NCBI GenBank assembly: GCA_018813065.1
Contig: JAHJCH010000178.1
Location: forward strand, 1-58,429
Direction of reading: 5' to 3'
Length of the DNA: 58,429 nt
Source: Myxococcota bacterium
Lineage (GTDB): Bacteria > Myxococcota_A > Bradymonadia > UBA7976 > UBA1532
Shown piece after piece: positions 46,180 through 55,054 of the stretch; the first letter of the stretch is position 1; every line of letters starts with the position of its first letter. The translations under genes were made by a program, and so were the position numbers. Below the pieces are notes generated by a model that ran no database searches, was not told where the DNA came from, and saw nothing but the letters and a program-made list of their open reading frames with translations.

Positions 46180-47778
46180 TCAAGCGCCTTCCTCATCCGT
46201 CTTGATGTCCTTCCAGTGGAGATTGAAGCGCGCGAGGTACTTGCGCAGGCGATCGGCGTCGTTGTTGGTCGTCTTCTGCTCGCGGGAGACGGAGAAGAGC
46301 GCGCGGCCCGCCTCGGAGATCGTGCGCGACCGCTGACAGACCGCTAAGACCCCCTCAAGCTGGACGCGATCAAACTCATCGAGGGCCACGCTGGCGCCGA
46401 GGACCCGCGCCACAAGGCCCACCTCACCTGGGCCTGAATCGCCGCCCTGCCAAGAGCGCTCAAGGCGTTGAATCTCGGCCTCAACGCCCTCCATATTGAT
46501 GCGCCCTCCAGGCGCCAACGTCGCCATCCGCGTGATGGCCGCGTTGAGATCCCGGAAGTTGCCCCGCCAGGTCGCTGAGGGCGCCTGGGCGAAGCGCATA
46601 AAGCGCTGGCGCGCCTCGCGGTTAAAGGTCACGCGCCTGCTCTCCTTGCGGCTGAACTCGCGCAGCTCATACTCCAAGTTGGGCTCTAGATCCTCTCGGC
46701 GGTCCTTGAGCCCGGGCAGGCGCCAAGTCCAGAGATCGATGCGGGCGAGGAGATCCTCACGAAAGCGCCCCTCATGGGCCTCACGCCAGAGTTGGCGGTT
46801 GGTCCCGGCGATCAGCTGAAAGTCGCTGTGGACCTCCTCATCGGCGCCCATGGGCATAAAGCGCTTCTCCTCCAACGCCCTCAGCAGCATGGCTTGCTCG
46901 TCCAAGCCCAGCTCACCGATCTCATCAAGGAAGAGGAGGCCGCCGTTGGCTTGGCGCAGGAGCCCCGCCCGCTCGCGGATCGCCCCGGTGAAGGCGCCTC
47001 GGGCGTGCCCAAAGAGCGCGGACATGGCCGCGTCGCCGCGCAGCGTCGCGCAGTTGACCTCCACCAGCGGCCCCGCCACCTGCTTCTTGAGCCGCTTCAG
47101 CTCATAGATCCGCCGCGCCAGCCGCGTCTTGCCCGCGCCCGTAGGCCCCAGCAACAGGAGGGGCGCCGTGGAGGCCACCGCCACCTGCTCGATCTCGGCC
47201 ATCATCTGGTTAAAGGGCGCGTTGCGCGTCTCGATGCCCGCCTTGAGGAAGGCCACACGCGCCGCCTGCTCTCGGGCGAAGCGCTGGGCGATGGCGTCAT
47301 AGCGCGAGAGATCAAGATCGATGATGCGCCAGGTGGGGCCACGGCGCTTGAGCGGCGGCGAGGTTTGGATCAAGCGCCCAGGCAGATATTGAGCCTCACA
47401 GAGCAGGAACATACAAATCTGAAAGACATGTGTCCCGGTCGTAATGTGAAAGAGATAGTCTTCATTCTCTGGATCAAATGGATAGTGATCAGCGAAGCTG
47501 AGCAGCTTGTCATAGACCTCCTCCAGATCCCAAGGGTCATTAAAGTCAAAGCAATGCCGCTCAAAGGTCGTGTGTGGTGAGATGTGATGGATATCTGCCT
47601 CGATGCGCTCCAGCGCCGCCTCTAGCCGCGCTTGGTGAAGGATGACGAAGCGATCGATGAGCAGATCCTCGAAGCCAAAGAGCGAGATGGAGGGGCGCCA
47701 CTCCTCCCAGCGGCGCATCCCCGAGGGGGTATCGAGCTTGGTGCCGATGAGGCCGATGAGCACCTGCTTTTTGCGCAT
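46180..47778 (-). CDS. rtcR: RtcR, sigma-54 activator of the RNA repair operon (532 aa)
   Basis: Activates the rtc genes from a sigma-54 promoter in response to RNA damage signals. The N-terminal CARF-type sensor (about 1-180) begins MRKKQVLIGLIGTKLDTPSGMRRWEEWRPSISLF with HITTGTHVFQICMFLL and LIQTSPPLKRRG. The AAA+ domain has Walker A GPTGAGKTRLARRIYELK, GAFTGA in FGHARGAFTGAIRERAGLL, Walker B GGLLFLDEIGELG, and SATWRGNFRDLNAAI. The C-terminus has a DNA-binding region (FSVSREQKTTNNDADRLRKYLARFNL). It is divergent from archease-rtcB-rtcA, with the promoter at 47860-47875 between them. Confidence 0.96.
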   Translation of the reverse strand: MRKKQVLIGLIGTKLDTPSGMRRWEEWRPSISLFGFEDLLIDRFVILHQARLEAALERIEADIHHISPHTTFERHCFDFNDPWDLEEVYDKLLSFADHYPFDPENEDYLFHITTGTHVFQICMFLLCEAQYLPGRLIQTSPPLKRRGPTWRIIDLDLSRYDAIAQRFAREQAARVAFLKAGIETRNAPFNQMMAEIEQVAVASTAPLLLLGPTGAGKTRLARRIYELKRLKKQVAGPLVEVNCATLRGDAAMSALFGHARGAFTGAIRERAGLLRQANGGLLFLDEIGELGLDEQAMLLRALEEKRFMPMGADEEVHSDFQLIAGTNRQLWREAHEGRFREDLLARIDLWTWRLPGLKDRREDLEPNLEYELREFSRKESRRVTFNREARQRFMRFAQAPSATWRGNFRDLNAAITRMATLAPGGRINMEGVEAEIQRLERSWQGGDSGPGEVGLVARVLGASVALDEFDRVQLEGVLAVCQRSRTISEAGRALFSVSREQKTTNNDADRLRKYLARFNLHWKDIKTDEEGA

Positions 47779-47859
47779 AAATTATCCTTAAAAATTAGAT
47801 TTTAGATTTCCATATCGTTTTACTCGCAGAAGCGCCAATCAATTCGGCCCGCGCCTGGA

Positions 47860-47875
47860 TGGCATACTCTCTGCT
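47860..47875 (+). promoter_or_regulatory. Sigma-54 (-24/-12) promoter of archease-rtcB-rtcA
   Basis: TGGCATACTCTCTGCT matches the TGGCACG-N4-TTGCW consensus with GG and GC at the exact spacing. Transcription would start near 47886, shortly before the archease ATG at 47900. An AT-rich stretch between rtcR and this site (47780-47822) is a likely place for RtcR binding or DNA bending. RtcR is a sigma-54 activator, so the match is strongly supported by context. Confidence 0.85.
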
Positions 47876-47899
47876 CAGGGGCGCCGCGAGGGAGCGCAT

Positions 47900-48313
47900 A
47901 TGAGCCGTGGATTTAAGAGCATCGAGCACACCGCAGACCTGGCCTTGGCCCTATGGGCTGAGGACGAGGCGGGGATCTTTGAGGTGGCGGCGGAGGCCAT
48001 CACCGACAACCTCACCGAGGGGGCGACGCTGGGCGCCGAGGCGCGTCAACGTGTCACCCTGCGCGGCCTTGATCATGAGGATCTCTTGGTCCGCTGGATC
48101 AACGAGATCCTGCTCTTGGCCATCCTCGATGGCTTCCTCACGCGGCGCGCCTCAGTGCGGCTGCTGCCCGAAGCGGCGCTGGAGGCCACGCTCTGGGGTG
48201 AGGCTGAGGCCAGCGCCCGCGTGGTCGCGGAGCTGAAGAGCGCGACCTATCACCACCTTGAGCTGGCGCCCACCCCCGAGGGCTGGCGCGCTCAAGTGAT
48301 CATCGACGTCTAA
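47900..48313 (+). CDS. Archease, RtcB activator (137 aa)
   Basis: Archease speeds guanylylation of RtcB and allows several turnovers. The protein opens MSRGFKSIEHTADLALALWAEDEAGIFEVAAEAITDNLTEG, with the conserved HTAD and the acidic patch in DHEDLLVRWINEILLLAILDGF, and closes KSATYHHLELAPTPEGWRAQVIIDV (the conserved K-A-x-TYH). GGAG precedes the ATG. Length is typical. It is the first gene after the sigma-54 promoter and is followed by rtcB after 18 bases. Confidence 0.95.
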   Translation: MSRGFKSIEHTADLALALWAEDEAGIFEVAAEAITDNLTEGATLGAEARQRVTLRGLDHEDLLVRWINEILLLAILDGFLTRRASVRLLPEAALEATLWGEAEASARVVAELKSATYHHLELAPTPEGWRAQVIIDV

Positions 48314-48331
48314 ACTCAAAGGATCGCTGAG

Positions 48332-49765
48332 ATGAAGAACCCCTATCTGCGCCAAGAGAGCGAGTACACCTGGAAGATCGACGCCGTGGGGCCGATGCGT
48401 GTCCCAGGCCTGATCTTCGGCTCTGAGCGCATCATCGAGGACGTGCGTCAGGATCGCAGCCCGGAGCAGGTCGCCAACGTCGCCACGCTCCCGGGCATCA
48501 TCGGTCACTCCATCGCCATGCCCGATATCCACTGGGGCTATGGCTTCCCCATCGGCGGCGTCGCCGCCTTTGACGAGGCGGAGGGGGTCGTCTCACCTGG
48601 CGGCGTCGGCTATGACATCAACTGCGGCGTGCGCCTGATGACCTCGGGCCTCCAGCGCGAGGACATCGTCGATGATCTGGAGCGCTTCTCCACCGATCTC
48701 TACAAGGCGATCCCCTCGGGCGTCGGCAGCAAGAGCCCCGTCAGCTTAAGCGCCTCCGATCTCGATGAGGTCTTGGTCGAGGGCGCAGCCTGGGCCGTGC
48801 GCAAGGGCTACGGGCGCAAGGCGGATCTGGAGGTGATTGAGGAGCGAGGGCAGATCCGCGGGGCTGATCCTGACAAGGTCAGCAAGCGCGCCAAGCAGCG
48901 CGGGCTGCCGCAGCTGGGCTCCCTCGGCTCGGGCAACCACTTCTGCGAGCTGGGCTACGTCGATGAGATCTACGATCCGGTCGCGGCGGCGGCCTTCGGG
49001 CTGCGTCAGGGGGGCGTGACCGTGATGCTCCACTCGGGGAGCCGCGGGCTGGGCTATCAGGTCTGCGATGATTCCCTGCGGGCGATGCTGGAGGCGTCGG
49101 CCAAGTACGGCATCAAGCTGCCTGATCGCCAGCTCTGCGCCGCGCCCTTGGGCTCCCCCGAGGCGGCGGACTACTTCGGGGCCATGAACAGCGCGGTCAA
49201 CTACGCCTTCGCCAACCGGCAGATGATGACGCACTTCGTCCGCGAGGCGATGCGCGCCCGCTTCGGTCAAGCCGGCGATCTCGATCTGGTCTATGACGTC
49301 TGCCACAACATCGCCAAGTGGGAGACGCACCTCGTCGAGGGACAGCAGCGACGGGTCTGTGTACACCGCAAGGGCGCGACGCGGGCCTTTGGTCCAGGCC
49401 ACGCCGATGTGCCCCGCGCCTACCGTGAGGTGGGCCAGCCCGTGCTGATCCCCGGCGACATGGGGCGCTATAGCTTCGTCTTGGCGGGTACACAAAAGGC
49501 GATGGAGACCACATTTGGCTCCAGCTGCCACGGCGCGGGCCGTGTACTCTCGCGCTCCAAGGCCCGCGAGGCCGCCAAGGGGCGCGAATTGTTCAAAGAG
49601 CTCAAGGCCCAAGGGATCTATGTGCGCAGCCCCAGCCCGCGCACGGTCGCGGAGGAGATCTCCGAGGCGTATAAGGACGTGGCGGATGTGGTCGAGGTGA
49701 TGGATGGGGCGGGGATCGCTCGCAAGGTGGCCCGCCTCGTCCCCCTCGCGGTGGTGAAGGGATAA
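48332..49765 (+). CDS. rtcB: RNA ligase RtcB (477 aa)
   Basis: GTP- and Mn-dependent ligase joining RNA ends with 3'-phosphate or 2',3'-cyclic phosphate to 5'-OH. Motifs are GGVGYDINCGVRLM, the metal site GSGNHFCELGYV, HSGSRGLGYQVCDD, VCHNIAKWETH and the guanylylated His in SSCHGAGRVLSRSKAREA. At 477 aa it is longer than E. coli RtcB (408 aa) and fits the archease-dependent form of archaea and animals, in agreement with the archease gene before it. Acts on cleaved tRNA or rRNA. Confidence 0.97.
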   Translation: MKNPYLRQESEYTWKIDAVGPMRVPGLIFGSERIIEDVRQDRSPEQVANVATLPGIIGHSIAMPDIHWGYGFPIGGVAAFDEAEGVVSPGGVGYDINCGVRLMTSGLQREDIVDDLERFSTDLYKAIPSGVGSKSPVSLSASDLDEVLVEGAAWAVRKGYGRKADLEVIEERGQIRGADPDKVSKRAKQRGLPQLGSLGSGNHFCELGYVDEIYDPVAAAAFGLRQGGVTVMLHSGSRGLGYQVCDDSLRAMLEASAKYGIKLPDRQLCAAPLGSPEAADYFGAMNSAVNYAFANRQMMTHFVREAMRARFGQAGDLDLVYDVCHNIAKWETHLVEGQQRRVCVHRKGATRAFGPGHADVPRAYREVGQPVLIPGDMGRYSFVLAGTQKAMETTFGSSCHGAGRVLSRSKAREAAKGRELFKELKAQGIYVRSPSPRTVAEEISEAYKDVADVVEVMDGAGIARKVARLVPLAVVKG

Positions 49766-49775
49766 GGAGGAGCGC

Positions 49776-50786
49776 GTGATTGAGATCGATGGCAGCTTAG
49801 GCGAAGGAGGCGGGCAGATTGTGCGCACCAGCCTGGGCTTAGCGACGCTGACGGGGCAGGATTTGACGCTGACGAAGATCCGCGCAGGGCGGCAAAAGTC
49901 CGGCCTGCTGCGCCAACACCTGACCGCCCTTGAGGCGGCGGCGGCCATCAGCGCCGCCGAGGTCGATGGGGCGAGCCTGCGCAGCGATCATGTCGTCTTT
50001 CGGCCCAAGGGGATCTTCTCTGGCAAGTATCACTTCTCGGTCGGCACCGCTGGCAGCGCGATGCTGGTCCTACAGACCATCCTGCCGCCCTTGATGGCGG
50101 CGGATGGCCCCTCGGAGGTCTTCTTGGAGGGCGGCACGCATAACCCAGCGGCGCCGCCCTTTGACTTCATCGAGCGGGTCTTCGTGCCTGCGCTGATCCG
50201 CATGGGCGGGCGTGTCAAGGTGACGCTGGAGCGCCATGGCTTTTTCCCCGCTGGGGGTGGCCGCCTTCGCGTGCAGGTTGAGCCATCCCAGCTCAAGCCC
50301 ATCGAGATCATGACGCGTGGTCGCCTGCAAAGGCGGCGCGCGCGCGCCCTCTGCGCGCACCTGCCCGAGCACGTCGGCCAGCGCGAGCTCAAGCGGGTCG
50401 CCCAGCGGCTGCACTGGCCGGGTGAGAGCCTGGAGTTGGAGATGATCTCCGACGCGTTTTGCCCAGGCAACGTCCTCATCTTGGAGATCGAGAGCGAGGG
50501 GGGCGTGGCTGGCTTTACGGCCTTTGGGCGGCGCGGCATCCCTGCCGAGCGGGTCGCGGATGAGGCCATTGACGCGGCGCGGGTCTACCTCAGCGAGGAC
50601 GCCCCCGTCGACGCGCACCTCGCCGATCAGCTGATCATCCCGATGGCGATGGCGGGTGGTGGGCGCTTCCGCGCGGGGCCGTTGACGCAGCACACGCTCA
50701 CCCAGATTGAGACCGTCCGCCGCTTTATGCGTTGCCCCATCAAGGTCGAGCGCGATGGACGCTGCGCTGAGGTCGTCTTCGGCTGA
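49776..50786 (+). CDS. rtcA: RNA 3'-terminal phosphate cyclase RtcA (336 aa)
   Basis: Converts RNA 3'-phosphate to 2',3'-cyclic phosphate using ATP. Start GTG at 49776, with AAGGAGG upstream, gives MIEIDGSLGEGGGQIVRTSLGLATLTGQDL. Other motifs: GTAGSAMLVLQTILPPLM, GGTHNPAAPPFDFIERVFVPALIRMG, and AHLADQLIIPMAMAGGGRFRAGPLTQHTLTQIETVRRF with the AMP-accepting His. Follows rtcB after 10 bases. The three-gene order archease-rtcB-rtcA is complete. Confidence 0.97.
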   Translation: MIEIDGSLGEGGGQIVRTSLGLATLTGQDLTLTKIRAGRQKSGLLRQHLTALEAAAAISAAEVDGASLRSDHVVFRPKGIFSGKYHFSVGTAGSAMLVLQTILPPLMAADGPSEVFLEGGTHNPAAPPFDFIERVFVPALIRMGGRVKVTLERHGFFPAGGGRLRVQVEPSQLKPIEIMTRGRLQRRRARALCAHLPEHVGQRELKRVAQRLHWPGESLELEMISDAFCPGNVLILEIESEGGVAGFTAFGRRGIPAERVADEAIDAARVYLSEDAPVDAHLADQLIIPMAMAGGGRFRAGPLTQHTLTQIETVRRFMRCPIKVERDGRCAEVVFG

Positions 50787-50906
50787 GGTCGCAGGAGGAG
50801 GGCGCGCGGACGAAGTTTTATGCGCAGGCTGGGCGTATTGATTGCGTTTTGTCGTCAAATCAATTTTAAAGCTTGATAAATTGATGAATTAACACGTCGT
50901 CTTAAA

Positions 50907-52631
50907 ATGGATAAATCAACAGAAAACCAACACTTAAAAACCAAAGTCGAGCTTGTTAAGAAGATCGTTGAGGCAAAATCTCAGCGAGAAGTCCTTCAAA
51001 TTATGTTAGAAGGCGCTGTATTCTTAACAGAATCATCACAAGGTTTTGTAATTTTACTCGACAATGGGCGCCATAAAATAAAGGCTACACATAATTGGCC
51101 TAAAAGCCAATTAAGAGGGCATTCATTTAAATCGTATATTCGAGTAACAGACCATGTTCTACGAACAAGTGAATCTATTTTATCTGCGGATGCTTCGATA
51201 GACTCAAGAATTTCTTTAAAAGCGGATAATGACATAAAATCTATATTAGTTGTGCCAATTGTATTCAACTCCAATAAGATCGGCGCAATTTGCTTAACGA
51301 AATCTCATAATGGCAAAAATCCGATCGAAGTCCATGACTTACAATCGATTAAAGATTTAAGTAAGATTGTTGCAGCGATACTTAATTATATCAATGAAAT
51401 AAATCGACTTTTATCCGATCAAGAGCATCTTAAAAAAGCCGCATTAGAGCTTGAAGAACTTACAGCGAGCTTACAAGAGGATGTTGTTGCAAAATCTGTT
51501 GAAATTGCTCATTTTGAAAGAACTTTGCTATCTACGAGCGCTGCTCTCAAAATAAAATATTCATTTCCGAATATAATTACACGAAGCCCTAAAATGTATA
51601 TAGTTTTTGATTTAATTTCCAGGGTCTGCGACTATCAAGTGCCTGTTCTTGTTTTTGGAGAAAGTGGGACAGGGAAAGAGTTGATCGCAAAATCATTACA
51701 TTATAAAAGTATTCGTAAAGAATTGCCTTTTATGGCAATAAATTGTGCTGCTATGCCAGAGACATTGTTAGAAAGTGAGCTTTTTGGCTATAAACGCGGC
51801 GCATTTACGGGGGCGAATACGGATAAAGAGGGCCTCCTGCGCCTCGCTGGAGAGGGGACTGTCTTTTTAGATGAGATCGGAGAGCTGCCCCTTGGGCTAC
51901 AGGCGAAGCTATTGAGGGTGATTCAAGAGCGTGAGGTGCTGCCTATCGGCGGACAGCGGGTGGAGCCCTTCAAGGCGCGCTTAATCTCGGCGACGCATCG
52001 GGATCTACGCGCGCAGATCAAGCGAGGTTTATTTCGAGAGGATCTCTTCTTTCGCCTCAAGGTGGTGCAGATCAGCCTGCCCCCGCTGCGTGAGCGCCCT
52101 GAGGATATCCCCCCCCTCATTGAGCATCTCCAAGCGCGCTTTCATGAGGATCTGCGCATCCCCCAGCGCGCGCTTTCGCCTCACGCGCTGCGGTGCCTGA
52201 TGCGGCACCCTTGGCCTGGGAACGTCAGGGAGCTTGAGAACGCCCTCAAGTCGGCCTTGATCCTCTCGAAGGGGGCCACGCTTGAGCCTGCGGATTTTGC
52301 CTTGGAGGCGCCCCCCCCCGCCCCCCCCCCTCCTCCTCCACCCCAAGATTCAGCGCCGGATTCAGCGCCGGATTCAGCGACCCCCACGCGCCTCGCCCCC
52401 ATGCTCAAGCGGCCCTCTCCCGCGCGCCTGTCGCTCCCCCTCGCCGTCCCGCAGGGGGGGGTTCAAAGCCGGGCGGATTGGGAGGCGATCGAGCGCGCTG
52501 AGATCATCGCCGCCTTGGTCCATTGCCGTTGGAACAAGACCAAGGCGGCGGCGATGTTGGGGATCTCTCGCCGCAACCTCTATCGCAAGCTCCTGACCTA
52601 TGAGATCGAGCCTGCGCGGCGAGGGCAGTAA
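50907..52631 (+). CDS. GAF-domain sigma-54 activator (574 aa)
   Basis: A one-component enhancer-binding protein. The N-terminal sensor (about 30-175) is GAF-like: LQIMLEGAVFLTESSQGFVILLDNGRHKIKATHNW ... SILVVPIVFNSNKIGAICLTKS. A coiled linker (EHLKKAALELEELTASLQED) follows. The AAA+ domain has Walker A GESGTGKELIAKSLHY, GYKRGAFTGA, Walker B GTVFLDEIGELP, and HPWPGNVRELENALKSALIL. Pro- and PDSA-rich linker, then Fis-type HTH NKTKAAAMLGISRRNLYRKLLTYEI. The first 300 codons are AT-rich and the rest GC-rich, with the switch near GAFTGA (about 51800). It follows rtcA by 120 bases. The signal and targets are unknown. Confidence 0.93.
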   Translation: MDKSTENQHLKTKVELVKKIVEAKSQREVLQIMLEGAVFLTESSQGFVILLDNGRHKIKATHNWPKSQLRGHSFKSYIRVTDHVLRTSESILSADASIDSRISLKADNDIKSILVVPIVFNSNKIGAICLTKSHNGKNPIEVHDLQSIKDLSKIVAAILNYINEINRLLSDQEHLKKAALELEELTASLQEDVVAKSVEIAHFERTLLSTSAALKIKYSFPNIITRSPKMYIVFDLISRVCDYQVPVLVFGESGTGKELIAKSLHYKSIRKELPFMAINCAAMPETLLESELFGYKRGAFTGANTDKEGLLRLAGEGTVFLDEIGELPLGLQAKLLRVIQEREVLPIGGQRVEPFKARLISATHRDLRAQIKRGLFREDLFFRLKVVQISLPPLRERPEDIPPLIEHLQARFHEDLRIPQRALSPHALRCLMRHPWPGNVRELENALKSALILSKGATLEPADFALEAPPPAPPPPPPPQDSAPDSAPDSATPTRLAPMLKRPSPARLSLPLAVPQGGVQSRADWEAIERAEIIAALVHCRWNKTKAAAMLGISRRNLYRKLLTYEIEPARRGQ

Positions 52632-52634
52632 AGA

Positions 52635-53042
52635 TCAGGGCGCGGCGCGACCTTTGATCATTTTTAGTTGATAATCACTCGGCTCAACCTCGCAGCGGAT
52701 GAACACTCGATATTTTCCAGTCTCTGGCGCCTTAAAACGAACGCCGCTCTTTTCTTTATCGCGATAAGATGCCCCAAGAGACTTTCTGGCGCGTGGAGGA
52801 TAAACGATGGGAGCCGCACAGACCTTTTTTGTATCGAGTTGAAGGCTCAAGTGTACATCTTCATCTTTTTTTAGCCTTAAATAGAACCAATCATCATCAC
52901 CTTTGCAAGTTCGCGCCTTCACATCTTTATTCCGTGTGCTCTTCGCGCGAGCGCGTTCATTATTGGGCTCAAATGAGTCAACGCCGCACAGCGCATCGAC
53001 TTGAGCCTGTCCGAAGAGAATCCAGATCAGCCAGACGAACAT
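52635..53042 (-). CDS. Secreted PPC-like domain protein (135 aa)
   Basis: Start ATG at 53042 with AGGAGGTGCC upstream, giving MFVWLIWILFGQAQVDALC, a short signal. The mature protein resembles the bacterial pre-peptidase C-terminal (PPC) beta-sandwich: DSFEPNNERARAKSTRN, KGDDDWFYLRLKKDEDVHLSLQL, GVRFKAPETGKYRVFIRCEV. PPC domains often occur on proteases; here it is alone. Cysteines at both ends may pair. It is convergent with the GAF regulator, 3 bases away. Confidence 0.75.
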   Translation of the reverse strand: MFVWLIWILFGQAQVDALCGVDSFEPNNERARAKSTRNKDVKARTCKGDDDWFYLRLKKDEDVHLSLQLDTKKVCAAPIVYPPRARKSLGASYRDKEKSGVRFKAPETGKYRVFIRCEVEPSDYQLKMIKGRAAP

Positions 53043-53120
53043 GGCACCTCCTGTTGTGGGTGACAGAAGATAATGCGGATATTGTGCCACGCTGAGAGCT
53101 TGAATTTACGTAGAGTGATG

Positions 53121-53164
53121 TGTTCAATGTGTCCAAAAATTGAACACATTGAACACATTGAACA
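53121..53164. repeat. Inverted and direct repeats after lgt
   Basis: TGTTCAATGTGT (53121-53132) has two overlapping inverted copies ACACATTGAACA (53144-53155 and 53153-53164), so a 9-base unit TTGAACACA is repeated about three times. On the minus strand it lies just after the lgt stop and before the PPC gene start. It can form a 12-bp hairpin but lacks a T-run. It may be an operator for a dimeric regulator, or an attenuating structure. Confidence 0.6.
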
Positions 53165-53166
53165 CC

Positions 53167-54069
53167 TCAGGCCTTGGGCTTCACGATCGCTTGAGGCAGA
53201 GGGTGTTGAGCGATCCGCGCGATCCAGACGAAGCCCCCGATGAGGAAAGGCAAGGAGAGGTACTGACCCATCGTCAGGCCCGCGTTGAGCGTCTGATACT
53301 CCTTGAAGAACTCCACCAAGAAGCGGCCGCTGAAGTACAGCGCGAAGAAGAGCGCGCCGAGCAGGCCCAACGGGCGGCGCTCACCGTACTTGCGATCCAC
53401 CCAAAAGAGGATCCCCAAGATGGCGAAGCCCATCAGCGCCTCATAGATCTGGCTGGGGTGACGCCAGGGGACATTGGCGAGGCTGTAGCAACGCTCACCG
53501 ACATAAGCGCAGAGCTGATTGGCGCCGTCGCCGCACTGATCGCACAGCTCCAGCATGCCGCGATCATGGCGCGGGAACTTGACCTTCCAAGGGACATCCG
53601 TGCGGCGACCGACGATCTCCGCGTTCATAAAGTTGCCCAAGCGGACGAGCGAGGCCGCCCAGGCCGTGGGCATCGCGAAGCGATCCATCACCTCAGCCAG
53701 GGGCATCTTCTCGGCGCGGGCATAGTAGAGGAGGCCCAAGATCAGCCCGATGGTCGCGCCGTGGCTGGCCAGCCCCCCCTCCCAGAAGTAGAGGATCGAG
53801 ATGGGGTTCTTGAGGTAGCGCCCCGGCTCATAGAACAGACAATGGCCGAGCCGCGCCCCAGCGATGACGCCGATGACGCCGACGGTCAAGAGCCGCTCTG
53901 CCTGCGCCTTGGTTCGCCCAGAGCGCTGCATCTGCCATTGCCAGATGGAGAAGCCGACCATCAACGCCAGCGCGAAGAGCACCCCGTAGTATCGAATCCC
54001 TCGGCCCCCCAGCAGCGGGACCAGATCAGGGATGTGGAAGAAGTTGGGGTCGATATTCCAGACAAACAT
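53167..54069 (-). CDS. lgt: Prolipoprotein diacylglyceryl transferase (300 aa)
   Basis: Inner-membrane enzyme that adds diacylglycerol to the lipobox Cys of lipoproteins, matching the many lipoproteins in this window. Family motifs: GIRYYGVLFALALMVGF, ARLGHCLFYEP, the essential HGATIG, MPTAWAASLVRLGNFMNAEIVGRRTDVPW, HPSQIYEAL and the end TMGQYLSLP. A Cys-rich insert (CDQCGDGANQLCAYVGERCYS) between the GRRTDVPW and HPSQIYEA parts is unusual. GGAG precedes the ATG. Confidence 0.96.
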   Translation of the reverse strand: MFVWNIDPNFFHIPDLVPLLGGRGIRYYGVLFALALMVGFSIWQWQMQRSGRTKAQAERLLTVGVIGVIAGARLGHCLFYEPGRYLKNPISILYFWEGGLASHGATIGLILGLLYYARAEKMPLAEVMDRFAMPTAWAASLVRLGNFMNAEIVGRRTDVPWKVKFPRHDRGMLELCDQCGDGANQLCAYVGERCYSLANVPWRHPSQIYEALMGFAILGILFWVDRKYGERRPLGLLGALFFALYFSGRFLVEFFKEYQTLNAGLTMGQYLSLPFLIGGFVWIARIAQHPLPQAIVKPKA

Positions 54070-54133
54070 TCAGGCTCCATAAAAGCGAAGGAGGCGCCAT
54101 TCATAGCCAACACCTCCCTTCAACACCAGGGGC

Positions 54134-55003
54134 TCAACGCATCAACCACGCGAGGCTGAGGGTGGAGAGGAGCAGCAGCAGGAGCCAAGGCCAGGCGGGG
54201 CGAGGCTGAAGCTCGCCGATCCGCCGTCGAATCCGGCGAAGGTTGGTCGGGCCTGCGTCGATCTCCGCCAAGAGCACACGGACCCGCTGGAGCCGCCGTC
54301 GCCCACGCAGATCGCCGCGCTTGGCCTCAACGCGCTCCAAGAGCTCCTCGGCGACCCCACGAAAGAGGCTGATGGGGTCAATGGCGCTGGGGGGGTGATC
54401 GTGCCCGATGAGGTAGGGGAGGTTGTCTAGCCCAAGGCGCACGTAAGCGCCGCGCCGTTGAGGGACGCTGTAGGTGCGGATCGCCGCCAGGTGCTTCAGA
54501 TCCGGGTCAGCGAGGGCGCTCATGTGGCGCTCAAGATCAAGCGTGAAGGCCTTGAGCCGCTCAAGCAGCGCGCGGGGGCTGGGCAAGGCCGCGTCGATGT
54601 CTGTGGGGTCATGCCCCAGCCGTCGAGTTAAGATCACCACCGCGATCTTGGTCTGTGTTTGAAGGTGCAGGCGGCGCCCAAGGTTGCAGCCCTCAAGGTA
54701 GCGATGATAGGTGTCCACGCGCGCCTTGACCCAGCGCTGAAAGGTGGCGGCGTCGAGCCCCTCGGGCTTGATGATGACGACGACGAGCCGCTCAAAGAGA
54801 TGATCAACCTCGCTCTCAACCCGGATGAACGCCCCGCCGCTGTGCAGCCGCCAGCCCGCGTCGGGCCGGGCTCGCTCGCCCAAGAGGTCCAAGAGTTTTG
54901 CGCCTTTGTCCCGCACAAAGGCCCGCACCGCTGATTCACCTACATCCAAAGAGGACCTCCACTTCTTTGGTCGCATTTTCTTGACAGCGCGCTGAGATTG
55001 CAC
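54134..55003 (-). CDS. Unknown protein with C-terminal membrane anchor (289 aa)
   Basis: Unrecognised. The body is mixed alpha/beta with VRAFVRDKGAKLLDLLGERARPDAGW, FERLVVVIIKPEGLDAATFQRWVKARVDTYHRYLEGCN and KIAVVILTRRL, and is rich in Arg and Leu, then a membrane segment at the end (WPWLLLLLLSTLSLAWLMR), so it is tail-anchored with the body in the cytoplasm. A second ATG 27 bases after the first (54976) is equally likely as a start, since the first part is basic and weak. It precedes lgt by 64 bases. No role can be proposed. Confidence 0.6.
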   Translation of the reverse strand: MQSQRAVKKMRPKKWRSSLDVGESAVRAFVRDKGAKLLDLLGERARPDAGWRLHSGGAFIRVESEVDHLFERLVVVIIKPEGLDAATFQRWVKARVDTYHRYLEGCNLGRRLHLQTQTKIAVVILTRRLGHDPTDIDAALPSPRALLERLKAFTLDLERHMSALADPDLKHLAAIRTYSVPQRRGAYVRLGLDNLPYLIGHDHPPSAIDPISLFRGVAEELLERVEAKRGDLRGRRRLQRVRVLLAEIDAGPTNLRRIRRRIGELQPRPAWPWLLLLLLSTLSLAWLMR

Positions 55004-55054
55004 CAGTTAAAGCGAGTCCTCATTCCCAACAGAGCACTTGAGGGAGAGATTTTT

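Noticed and set aside
53121-53164. CRISPR-like or transposon end repeat
   Set aside because: Units abut directly without spacers and no transposase or target duplication is nearby.
53121-53164. Rho-independent terminator of lgt
   Set aside because: A hairpin is possible but no T-run follows on the minus strand.
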